From an uncultured delta proteobacterium (GTDB lineage Bacteria > Bdellovibrionota_C > UBA2361 > OMII01): a stretch of DNA of 37,136 nt. A model generated the notes under the pieces. The model saw only the letters and a program-made list of their open reading frames with translations. It did not search any database and was not told where the DNA came from. Positions 20,573 through 29,202 of this stretch are shown here, piece by piece (positions within the stretch are counted from its first letter, which is position 1; every line of letters starts with the position of its first letter). Location: NCBI GenBank assembly GCA_903920005.1, contig CAIXKI010000126.1, forward strand, positions 1 to 37,136. The letters are read 5' to 3'. A program made the position numbers and the translations under genes.

Positions 20573-20945
20573 TCATAAGGAATCTTCTTGTGTCGGAGAT
20601 ACAAGAATTCTACCGAGCGTACGCCCCATTTTTTAACACATCAAAACTACTCATACGTTCCACTAGTATAACCTAGAGGACCGGCTTGAGAAGCCGAGTA
20701 TTGATCGATGGTTTATCGATGACCGCTCGAACGAGAGACTATAAGCCTTAGGCGTCATCGGTGAATTTCAAGGAAGAGGCTTATAATAACGGGGGCTTGA
20801 GAAACGAAGCCCCTAAAGACTCAAGCGGACCGCCTCGAGAACTGAAAGCATAAGCCTCATACAAAGGGGTTAAAACGCTGCACGCGCAGAAGTGGTATGA
20901 GGCTCTGAATATGGCAAGCACTTTACTCATACGTAGGTGTTCCTC
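20573..20945 (-). repeat. dispersed repeat family, copy B (right inverted repeat of Lrp unit)
   Basis: Reverse complement begins GAGGAACACCTACGTATGAGTAAAGTGCTTGCCATATTCAGAGCCTCATACCACTTCTGCGCGTGCAGCG... and ends ...TTTTGATGTGTTAAAAAATGGGGCGTACGCTC. Confidence 0.9.
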
Positions 20946-21144
20946 ATCAACGCTAGCACCTGTTCTTGTAGACGGGTCTGCTGCTTAGGACGGGTTCGCA
21001 CAAGGGGTCACCACGCAACTTTCCCTTCCCCGTGGCAGGTTACATTAAAAGGAACCCGGAATGCGCGATGCGACTTAGCGGAATGCATGATTCCATCCGA
21101 GCGATTTCAGTTCTATACTAAGAGCAGATATCCCGATTTAATAG

Positions 21145-21732
21145 ATGCGTATGAAGCCGCTTGATTCCGAATCAGCCAACATCGACCCTGAGATCTCAGT
21201 GTTCCTTCTTCTCTGCGCAGAACATCAGCGACTCGTGGAAGGGATTGCGGTGAGATGTCGCGAGGTAGTTCCTTCAGATCCCTTTATCCCCCACATGACA
21301 ACATATTTCGGTCTAGGAGCCCCGGTCCTCGGTAGGCAGGGTCTCGTTGAGCGTATTGCTCACGTGACGGGGCCTGTCTCTCAACAGATCGATGGGATTG
21401 GCGGTGAATCAAGGTTTTGGAGAGCCTCCTACATAGCGCTCCGCGGGGGACCTCAGCTTGAGGCGATAGATGCCGCTCTTAAACGAGAGATTACTCCCTA
21501 TGGGCCCTATTCCCTCTTCCCGCACCTTTCTCTCGTCTACTCGAACGAGATAACGAGTTTTCAACAGGCGACTTGTAGACTCATTGCTGAGAGCGCCCTG
21601 CGGGAGGCTAGAGTTAGTGAGCTGATTTTTGATAGAGTCGGTCTCTTCCAACGCCACTCTCCTGACGGGGCATGGGAAGACGTGAGCCGCTGGCGCGAGA
21701 TATGCTCCGCATCTTTTCACGGCGCGCGGTGA
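21145..21732 (+). CDS. 2H phosphoesterase superfamily protein (LigT/CPDase-like)
   Basis: Two HxT/S motifs in expected spacing: FIPHMTTYFG and LFPHLSLVYS. Confidence 0.72.
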   Translation: MRMKPLDSESANIDPEISVFLLLCAEHQRLVEGIAVRCREVVPSDPFIPHMTTYFGLGAPVLGRQGLVERIAHVTGPVSQQIDGIGGESRFWRASYIALRGGPQLEAIDAALKREITPYGPYSLFPHLSLVYSNEITSFQQATCRLIAESALREARVSELIFDRVGLFQRHSPDGAWEDVSRWREICSASFHGAR

Positions 21733-21750
21733 GGAGCAGACAGGATAATC

Positions 21751-22629
21751 ATGATGGTTATGAAAAAGAATAGCATGGTCGATAACGCAACGCTGTCGAC
21801 AGAGCGTTCTCAAGGGCTCTCTCGAAAGCTTGAAGCGTGCCTTATGACACTCGCGCCAACGCTTATGGCGAACGTCCCCGAAAACGCGAACTTTTCTCAG
21901 AACCCCGATAGCGTTGAAGAGCACCACGTCGATTGGCACCAATACGGCATCATCACGCACACGAAAAAGGTTCGCGAGGCGTATACCAGCGAGCTGATGC
22001 CGCTTCTTCAGTCCTGGGGCCTTGGTGAAAAGGTGGCAGCCCACCTCTCACAACGCGCCCCGTCAGGATGGTCCCGTGGTGAATTACTAGAAGTCAGCAT
22101 TCCTGTGCACGATCTTGGAAAGTTTTCTCGAACGCACTATTGGAAGGATGGCAAGGCCTATCCCGATTATGTGGGGCATGAGGCACTCTCGGAGAAGATC
22201 GTTCTTACACAGAATACAGTAAAGGAGATCTTAGCCAGCGGTGGTTTAACTCCAGCAGACATTGCGCACGTTGCGGCACTTGCCGGCCTGCACTTCGAAC
22301 TTGGAAAGGTTCGAGATGTTGCGCGAAGTCGGGAAGGATACAATCTTGCGTTCTCAAAGAGCGTTAGCGCTCGCGAAATCTTCGATGAATTACAAGCTCG
22401 CCATCCGGAGTATGCGCCTGAAATCGGCCTCTGGTACATCGTAGATTCGATGGGAAAGATCTCTCTACGTTGCGACGCCGATACGGATGAGGCGCTCGCC
22501 GCTTCTCGCCCGCAGCGAGAGGCGGAGATCGCTTCATCAGGCCTACGCCCCACGCTCGTAAACGCGTTGATGCAGTTCCCGGTAAACCTGCACGTAGCGC
22601 GAGAATACCTCCAGGCGGTTCTCAAATAG
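21751..22629 (+). CDS. HD-domain phosphohydrolase
   Basis: HHVDWHQYGIITHTKKVREAY...SIPVHDLGKFSRTHYW...GHEALSEKIV...AGLHFELGKVRD: H...HD...H arrangement. Confidence 0.75.
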   Translation: MMVMKKNSMVDNATLSTERSQGLSRKLEACLMTLAPTLMANVPENANFSQNPDSVEEHHVDWHQYGIITHTKKVREAYTSELMPLLQSWGLGEKVAAHLSQRAPSGWSRGELLEVSIPVHDLGKFSRTHYWKDGKAYPDYVGHEALSEKIVLTQNTVKEILASGGLTPADIAHVAALAGLHFELGKVRDVARSREGYNLAFSKSVSAREIFDELQARHPEYAPEIGLWYIVDSMGKISLRCDADTDEALAASRPQREAEIASSGLRPTLVNALMQFPVNLHVAREYLQAVLK

Positions 22630-22744
22630 TCGCTTTCTGTCGCTTTTAGCTCTGATCGGAACACCCCAATCAGAGGGGCAAAACCAAGTCGGGCACCCGT
22701 TTTGCTTACCACGGACAACACAGCTACCATGCGGTCGCCTAGAC

Positions 22745-23827
22745 TTGAAATGGAGTATTCCGGACATGGATCCACGCACCGCTTCAGATCCCGCTCTCAG
22801 TAATCAAACAGCCCAACAACTGACCGAACAATTGAAACCGCCGACCCGAACAGGCGAAGCTGTTACTGGCTCCGAAGAGTCATTTCAGGCAAAGATCCTT
22901 ACCGTGAACGGTGGGACTGAAGTAGCGAAGGTCTACGAGCGAATCCACCTCTTCGATCTCGTTGATTTGCGCGATGAGGCTCAACGCGACGCTCTCATGA
23001 ATCGTGAAGTGGCATGCCTCAACGCGCTCTCTCCCTCCATGAATGCACGCGTAGAGACAGTGATGTTAGACGACGGGAGCACTGAGAAGGCCATTGTGAT
23101 GAAGCGGCATGACGCACAAGGGTTTCTCTTTAGACGGATAGCTAACGAAGAGACTCTAAACCCAGAGCAGCTCGGAAAATTAGCTGAGACGATTGCGAAC
23201 TTCCACTTTAATCCGGAATCGTGCCCTGTTCAGACCGAAGGCTTAATCAATTTTCTGACAGAGCTCTTGGCAACTGAGAAGAATCTTCTCTCCGCTCGCG
23301 TGGCGAATGATCCCAAACTGCTTGACAAGGTTCAGCGTTGGTTTGCGACCATGGACGAATTCATCGCTGACAACGCCGACAAGTTCGATGTTGTTGGACA
23401 GTATCTCCGCGAGCCGGTACTCGGACACGGCGACCTCAAATCACTCAACATGGTGTTTGACGAAGCGGGAGGTGTGCACGTTCTTGACGTTGCGCCGTTG
23501 ACGCTTTGGCAGGTAAATACTCGCCGAATGGACGCGATGTTCTTCGCCGCGGAGATGAGGTTAGTCGGACGAGAGGCGGAGGCAACCGCCTTCTTTGAAC
23601 GGTATGACCAGGAGTACAGAGATCGACAAGCTAATGCGGGACGGAGATACAACAACGACGATGTCGTAGGCAAGACGGTAGAGCACCTCGATACGATATC
23701 GGAGTTCTATCGGTACATCATCTTTTTCCGTCTCACCTTCTTGGGTGTAAACCCTGAGCGAGCACCGCGTTGTACGGAACTTCTCGATAAGGTGGTGGAT
23801 CGCGCAGCCAAGAGCCTATACCAATAA
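22745..23827 (+). CDS. aminoglycoside-phosphotransferase-like small-molecule kinase
   Basis: Catalytic-loop-like VLGHGDLKSLNMVFDEAGGVHVLDVAPLTLWQVNTRRMDAMFFAAEM (HGDxxxxN...D). Confidence 0.75.
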   Translation: MKWSIPDMDPRTASDPALSNQTAQQLTEQLKPPTRTGEAVTGSEESFQAKILTVNGGTEVAKVYERIHLFDLVDLRDEAQRDALMNREVACLNALSPSMNARVETVMLDDGSTEKAIVMKRHDAQGFLFRRIANEETLNPEQLGKLAETIANFHFNPESCPVQTEGLINFLTELLATEKNLLSARVANDPKLLDKVQRWFATMDEFIADNADKFDVVGQYLREPVLGHGDLKSLNMVFDEAGGVHVLDVAPLTLWQVNTRRMDAMFFAAEMRLVGREAEATAFFERYDQEYRDRQANAGRRYNNDDVVGKTVEHLDTISEFYRYIIFFRLTFLGVNPERAPRCTELLDKVVDRAAKSLYQ

Positions 23828-23839
23828 AGGGCAGTTCAT

Positions 23840-25216
23840 ATGGGAGCTAACGACCTTTCAGTGAGTGTTCAATGTGGTCGGGCAACCCGTGGTCAAGCAG
23901 ATGCGGCACTCGGTCTCTCCGATCTCGCCCCGACGGGAGTTCAGGAGGCTAGGCTCTCCCTTCTTCGCCCAGTAACAACATCAGACATACGAGACGCGCT
24001 TAAGGATTTCGATATCTCGTTCATTTGGCGCTCGGATAAGTATGAGCCTGAGCGACGGGGAATAAGAACCTGCCTGAGCCAGCGAGACGGTCTCGGTTCA
24101 GATCTTAAGATGACCTATTCAGCAGCGTATCTTGCGGTTACCACTGGATCCACTCTGTACCTCCCAAGTGAGGGGGACCCAACTTTGATGGACTACCTCC
24201 AACGAAGCGGTCTACTTCCGGGAGGATTCGTCGCGAGCGGAAACTTCGACGAAATGATGAAGAAGGCCACTGCCAGAGGGAAGAAAGTGTATTCCGTGGA
24301 CGATCTCGGAGAACACCGTGACGCTATATCAGCGGTTTCCCAAGAGGCGATGGAGTTCGTAAATAAGAAATCGAATGTTGCTATCCTTGCCGGTCCGTAC
24401 GCCCCACCAGAGGAGATTATCTCGGTTGAGAGTCTCTCTGGGGATATCTATGACCGCATGAAGCCATCAAGCGGGATCCTGTATCTCAAGACGTGTACCG
24501 GAGAAGGAGCAGGTATCGGCGTTATCCGTGTTACGAGCGCTCAAGAGATGGACGCCACGATCGCTAAGCTACAGGCAACACGTCCTTCCGACGAGTCGAT
24601 CATCGTTCAGCCCGAGATTAAGGGTAAAAACTTTCGATTCCAAATCTTCCTCAATCCGAACAAACTCGACTCCGTTCCCGTGGTATCGCTTACGGAGCAG
24701 ATCGTTGCGGATGATGGGATCCAATACACGGGGAGTCGCCCCATTCCAGTCACTTCGGCTAATCTCGCCATTATCGGCGATGCAATTGTAGAGTTCGCTC
24801 AAAACATCCGCTCTCGTTTTCCTCACGCCGTAGGGTTCGCATCGTGCGATTTCTTCCGAACGGAGAGTGGTAAGACGGTCTTATTCGACCCGGCGCTTCG
24901 TCCGACCGGCAACACTGCGTCATTTATGATTCGACTCAACCTTGAGGAGCGAGGGGTGGCGGCTATTGTCGCAGACTATAAGCGAATCAAGTTGAAGGCT
25001 CCGGGCCTACCATTTTCAGAAATTGAGAGAGTTTTGGGCCCCCTCGTTGACGCTCAAGCTGTGCTCAAGAGTGGCGTTGGTGTGCTGCCATGGGGATACA
25101 ACCAGTATCAGGGAGAAGGCACCTTCATGATCGTGGGGCGTGATCAGGTGCAGGTCGATCTCTTATGGGAAGGCGTCCAGAACACTCTTCGCGAGAATTT
25201 CCCACCGCAGGCGTAA
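23840..25216 (+). CDS. ATP-grasp ligase-like protein
   Basis: Central GILYLKTCTGEGAGIGVIRVTS, IIVQPEIKGKNFRFQIFL and late VGFASCDFFRTESGKTVLFDPALRPTGNT follow ATP-grasp order; 12 nt after the kinase gene. Confidence 0.72.
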   Translation: MGANDLSVSVQCGRATRGQADAALGLSDLAPTGVQEARLSLLRPVTTSDIRDALKDFDISFIWRSDKYEPERRGIRTCLSQRDGLGSDLKMTYSAAYLAVTTGSTLYLPSEGDPTLMDYLQRSGLLPGGFVASGNFDEMMKKATARGKKVYSVDDLGEHRDAISAVSQEAMEFVNKKSNVAILAGPYAPPEEIISVESLSGDIYDRMKPSSGILYLKTCTGEGAGIGVIRVTSAQEMDATIAKLQATRPSDESIIVQPEIKGKNFRFQIFLNPNKLDSVPVVSLTEQIVADDGIQYTGSRPIPVTSANLAIIGDAIVEFAQNIRSRFPHAVGFASCDFFRTESGKTVLFDPALRPTGNTASFMIRLNLEERGVAAIVADYKRIKLKAPGLPFSEIERVLGPLVDAQAVLKSGVGVLPWGYNQYQGEGTFMIVGRDQVQVDLLWEGVQNTLRENFPPQA

Positions 25217-25218
25217 CC

Positions 25219-26223
25219 CTACCGAAGAAGTTCGTTCGCCGCCGTTCGCAGTGCGCCTTTTAAGAGCTGAACGTTTTCCACGAGCTGAAGTTGGAGACGA
25301 CTACGCACGTCGTTGGGCGTTTGTTCCGTGAAAAAGGTAGCTAGAGTTGAGTCGTCAATCTTTGCCAGGCTCTCAGCCAGCCGCGCCGTGAGCGCAAGCT
25401 GTTTTAGTCCTGAACCTGAAAGAGTCCATAAAGGGGCCATGCTCCCCTCGGCGACCAATGAGGTGTGGCGCATCGACGCTGCGATAGCCTCGCGACGACT
25501 CGTCGGGAGGTCAGAGCCATCAAAAGAATCGCGGTGAGTTTGTTGGGCTATCACGCTGGCAATGGCGCTTGACGAAACCGGGCCAATGGCGAGAAGGAGC
25601 GCTGAGTCTACGATGTCGAATTTGTTCATATCAGAACCACGACCGAGACCGAGCTTCTCGCACAGGATAACTTCTCGCGAATTTAACTTTACCCCTTCGA
25701 ATGGCGCTCTCGGCGTCCTTGTCGGGTCCTGTGATGCCTCTAGCCCAAATTCGTACATATAATGACTCTGGTCCGGCGCAAAGCGACATATCGGAATTAG
25801 GTCAAGTTCAACATAGGCCTCAGCGAGCTTCATCTTTCCACGCCCTATCTTTGACCCGAAGGTGATGTGGCGATACTTCTCAAAGCTTTCGGTGAAGGTA
25901 GCAACCTGTTCACTCGCAAGGGTCAGTATTGCTAGGTGCTTGTTAGAACCAATGGGGTCAGATGTACACGTCCAGTCGATGTCGAGCGAAACGGGACGAA
26001 GCGCTAGGTGTTTTGCGTTATCACCAAGGTGTAGAAGGGTGTGATAATAACATGCAACCCCTCCCTTGACGTAGACCTCTTCATTAAGACGCGCAGCGAT
26101 AGCGCCGAGGCTTTTCAAAGCCTCTTCCACCACATGCGGCATCGGGTGTTGAACGGGAGCTAGCGCATCGCCAACGTTTTTTTGGGGGGAGGCTGAAAAC
26201 GGAGGCATTCGTCCCTCGCTCAT
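25219..26223 (-). CDS. nucleotidyltransferase-like (AbiEii/MNT-like) protein
   Basis: VYVKGGVACYYHTLLHLGDNAKHLALRPVSLDIDWTC (KGG...DID layout) and later LNSREVILCEKLGLGRG. Start at ATG 26223 supported by ATGA overlap with the upstream ORF. Confidence 0.5.
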   Translation of the reverse strand: MSEGRMPPFSASPQKNVGDALAPVQHPMPHVVEEALKSLGAIAARLNEEVYVKGGVACYYHTLLHLGDNAKHLALRPVSLDIDWTCTSDPIGSNKHLAILTLASEQVATFTESFEKYRHITFGSKIGRGKMKLAEAYVELDLIPICRFAPDQSHYMYEFGLEASQDPTRTPRAPFEGVKLNSREVILCEKLGLGRGSDMNKFDIVDSALLLAIGPVSSSAIASVIAQQTHRDSFDGSDLPTSRREAIAASMRHTSLVAEGSMAPLWTLSGSGLKQLALTARLAESLAKIDDSTLATFFTEQTPNDVRSRLQLQLVENVQLLKGALRTAANELLR

Positions 26224-26483
26224 CTTGATAGCCAATAACCGATAGTGTGCCCGCACTCTACACTCAATTCAACAGCGGCTCCTTGGAAAACGGTGCCAAT
26301 GAAGCCGGCTTTCCCATGATTATATCGGTAGTCCGCGTAGAGGAGGTTAGCGTTCGTGGCGTATTCAGAGAAAAGGAAGAAAATAGGTATCCGTTTGCCA
26401 GGAGAACGTTTTGCGATGACTTTTGAGGTAATGCACCGAAACTCCTCAGACTGGTGCGAGGGACAAGCCTCTATATCATCCAT
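26220..26483 (-). CDS. small hypothetical protein translationally coupled to the NTase-like gene
   Basis: 87 aa; its TGA (26220-26222) overlaps the ATG of the next gene (26221-26223). Confidence 0.5.
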   Translation of the reverse strand: MDDIEACPSHQSEEFRCITSKVIAKRSPGKRIPIFFLFSEYATNANLLYADYRYNHGKAGFIGTVFQGAAVELSVECGHTIGYWLSR

Positions 26484-26967
26484 ATACCCTGCCCCCCCCT
26501 GCGGAATGGGAGCGTGAACGCGGGCGGCTATTTTCGCAACTTACCTCGCCCTCCTCCGCTCGTCTTGAATCCTTGAAATCCTACGCGGGGGCTCGAGACT
26601 ACCCATTTCGACCCTTATCTGATCGCATTCGGGAGATGGCGATTCGGCCGCCTACCGCAGATAAGCTACTTATAAAACGCGATCGATCTGCCTATCGTTA
26701 TGAACCTCCTAATCCACCCCACATAGCTCTTTTCCGTTCTGTAGCTGGCGTGCTTGAGCCAAATACGCTCCCCCACTAGATCTAAGGAATTTAATTTGCC
26801 CTCTACTTGAGTGCTTGAGTGATGAATCGAGCGGAGTTTGAAACGGTTTCACTCTCTCCAATCACAGATCCAGAGATCTACATCCTCAGGTGTCCACACC
26901 GGATAAGGTCCCACGGTGAATGACGATGCTAACCGATTGCATTTATGGGGATTTGATCGTGGTTGAG

Positions 26968-27033
26968 GTGCCCCTAGGGGGCACAGTATACTAACAACGG
27001 GTTTGAATAAGGTGTAGATCACAAGATCTGCAC
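26968..27033. promoter_or_regulatory. two palindromes upstream of the 27046 gene
   Basis: GTGCCCCTAGGGGGCAC (26968-26984) and GTGTAGATCacaaGATCTGCAC (27012-27033). Confidence 0.5.
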
Positions 27034-27045
27034 AATACTTATGTT

Positions 27046-27399
27046 ATGGCGCTTAAGATATTCGGAACATTTTTGATTTTGTGTGCCTTTACGGTTAACA
27101 CACCCAGCATGGCCGAGGAACCGGCGCACCTTATGATTGATCGCGCATATTTTTACTGCGAAAAAGATCATGCGATGCGTGGGGGTATATTTGGCAAGGG
27201 CCCAACTGTAAGTTTTGGTCCCTCAAGTTCCACTTGCCGTCGCCCAGAATGGAAGCGGCTGACTCACAGCGAATTTATGGATCAAGCTACAGACAAATTT
27301 TCAATAAATTGGAACAAGGAACTTGTTTGGTGGAGAACGAATTATTCGACACCAGGCGCCATAACCAAAGACGGAAGCGGACAGAAGACCGCGAAATGA
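27046..27399 (+). CDS. small secreted hypothetical protein
   Basis: Signal-peptide-like MALKIFGTFLILCAFTVNTPSMAEE; no family recognised. Confidence 0.6.
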   Translation: MALKIFGTFLILCAFTVNTPSMAEEPAHLMIDRAYFYCEKDHAMRGGIFGKGPTVSFGPSSSTCRRPEWKRLTHSEFMDQATDKFSINWNKELVWWRTNYSTPGAITKDGSGQKTAK

Positions 27400-27468
27400 A
27401 TTAGTAATTTGAACGACAAAGTGGTCTTCTGCCGCTTCGTCAAGACATTAACCCGTCAGTAAGATTGT

Positions 27469-28083
27469 ATGAATAAGCGATGGCTAATCACTGGTGTGCC
27501 TCGGGCAGGTAAAACAATCCTAAGCTCCCGCCTCTCTTGCGAGACAGGAGTGAGCCATATTCACATCGATAGTCTGGTAGATGCGTTCGAGAGGGTATTT
27601 CCGGAAACGGGAATTTCTCACGATGGTGAGTCACATGCACAATTGGCCCGAGCCCTGGAACCGTTTCTGTATTGCTGGCTCGAGCGGCTCTGCCATTACG
27701 AGATTAACTTCGTGGCTGATTCTTACCACGTTATCATCGAGGATGCTGTTGCGTTGCGGGATCGATTGGGAATTGAACTTGTTTACGTAGGATATCCATA
27801 TACGGAACCTGCCGAAAAGTTAGCGCTGGTACGCTCGAACTCTACGCCTTCGGATTGGACCCGGAATAAGTCGGATGAGTACTTGCTGGATTTTCTCGGG
27901 CGCTGTCAGGAGCGGAGCTCTGCGATGTTAGATGTATGCGCAAAGCACGGGGTGAAGTATGTGAACACCAGCGGTGACTTCGGGGCAGCAATCGAGGGCG
28001 CAGTTGGCGAGCTTTCCCGTGGCATGCGGGTTAACAATCCGCTGCTCAGGGATGCTCGCTCGCGGGAGCACCAAAGAGCTTAA
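27469..28083 (+). CDS. P-loop kinase-like protein
   Basis: Walker A WLITGVPRAGKTILSSRLSCETGVSHIHIDSL. Confidence 0.75.
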   Translation: MNKRWLITGVPRAGKTILSSRLSCETGVSHIHIDSLVDAFERVFPETGISHDGESHAQLARALEPFLYCWLERLCHYEINFVADSYHVIIEDAVALRDRLGIELVYVGYPYTEPAEKLALVRSNSTPSDWTRNKSDEYLLDFLGRCQERSSAMLDVCAKHGVKYVNTSGDFGAAIEGAVGELSRGMRVNNPLLRDARSREHQRA

Positions 28084-28117
28084 CGTTATCCGATATTTGT
28101 AATTGGAGTGATCAAAC

Positions 28118-28963
28118 GTGATTGATGTAATTGCTCATCGAGGTCTTCGTCATGAAAAGCCTGAAAATTCTATAGACGCCATATCAGCCGCCCTTCAATT
28201 GCCCGCAATTCACGGTGTCGAATTCGATGTTGAATTAACGGGTGATGGACTACCAATTGTTCTTCATCAAGAGACAGTCGTCCCAAGCGCTGATTTTACT
28301 CGGGTCGAGCCAGCCGCTAGAGACTATACTTCACGCGACTGGGTCATCGAGCATTCAGCATATGACGTTGCACAGCTTGATGTAGGCAGCTGGATGGGCG
28401 CGGAATTTGCTCACCTTAGGGCACCAACACTCAAACAGGTCTTAGAACTTCCCTGGCGAAGTACCGTAGCCTACATAGAACTGAAGGATGCTACCTATTG
28501 GGCACAAGAGCGCGACGCCACGCGCCCGGCACGGATAGTAGAATCTGCTCTGGCAGATTTTCTGGCATTCAAAGGATCTGTCAATGTCATTTCATTTAAC
28601 CCCGAGATTCTCAGTACACTACGGGAGCGCGTACCTCACATTCCAACGACGCTAGCTTTATGGACCGAGTGGCGATCTCGGGCTGGCGAAGCTGTGACGG
28701 AAGCACAACGCTGCGGCGCATCGACAGTGAGCTTGCCCGATATCGTTGTGCTTCAAGAACCGGCGTGGGTGCAGATAGTTCACCAGCGCGGAATGAAAAT
28801 CCATGTATATCCAGTATCTCCAGCTCGCGGAGAACCGGAGTTCAACAATTGGACGCCCGACTCTCAAAGTAAGAAATGGACGGAACTCCAGCTGCTCGGG
28901 GTGGACGCCATCATTTCTGATTTTGCACGTGAAACCGTGGCCGAGGTGGCCGGTGGGGGATAA
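28118..28963 (+). CDS. glycerophosphodiester phosphodiesterase family protein
   Basis: GTG start; VIAHRGLRHEKPENSIDAISAALQLPAIHGVEFDVELTGDGLPIVLHQETV: GDPD HRG / E-D / HD-region pattern. Confidence 0.9.
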   Translation: MIDVIAHRGLRHEKPENSIDAISAALQLPAIHGVEFDVELTGDGLPIVLHQETVVPSADFTRVEPAARDYTSRDWVIEHSAYDVAQLDVGSWMGAEFAHLRAPTLKQVLELPWRSTVAYIELKDATYWAQERDATRPARIVESALADFLAFKGSVNVISFNPEILSTLRERVPHIPTTLALWTEWRSRAGEAVTEAQRCGASTVSLPDIVVLQEPAWVQIVHQRGMKIHVYPVSPARGEPEFNNWTPDSQSKKWTELQLLGVDAIISDFARETVAEVAGGG

Positions 28964-29202
28964 CACGTCGATGGAAATGATTACCTTGCGCTACCACTCC
29001 AGACAACATTTCATCGAAATGTAGATCTCTTACGGAATCAGAGCGCGAGATCCTTGAGGCCGGCGATCTTGGCTGTAATACATGGAGCGAGAGCTCCAAA
29101 GAAATAGTGAGCAGCTTGGAGTTTAAAAACCTTGTCTAAAAACCAAGCTACCACGTAAGGCGAACGTTCATGGGGTTTTAAGCCATCAACGTCCGTTTGT
29201 GT

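Noticed and set aside
27370-28120. Integron attC sites between the small genes
   Set aside because: A bulged hairpin and a GCTTAAC string exist, but no paired RYYYAAC/GTTRRRY core sites; no integrase in window.
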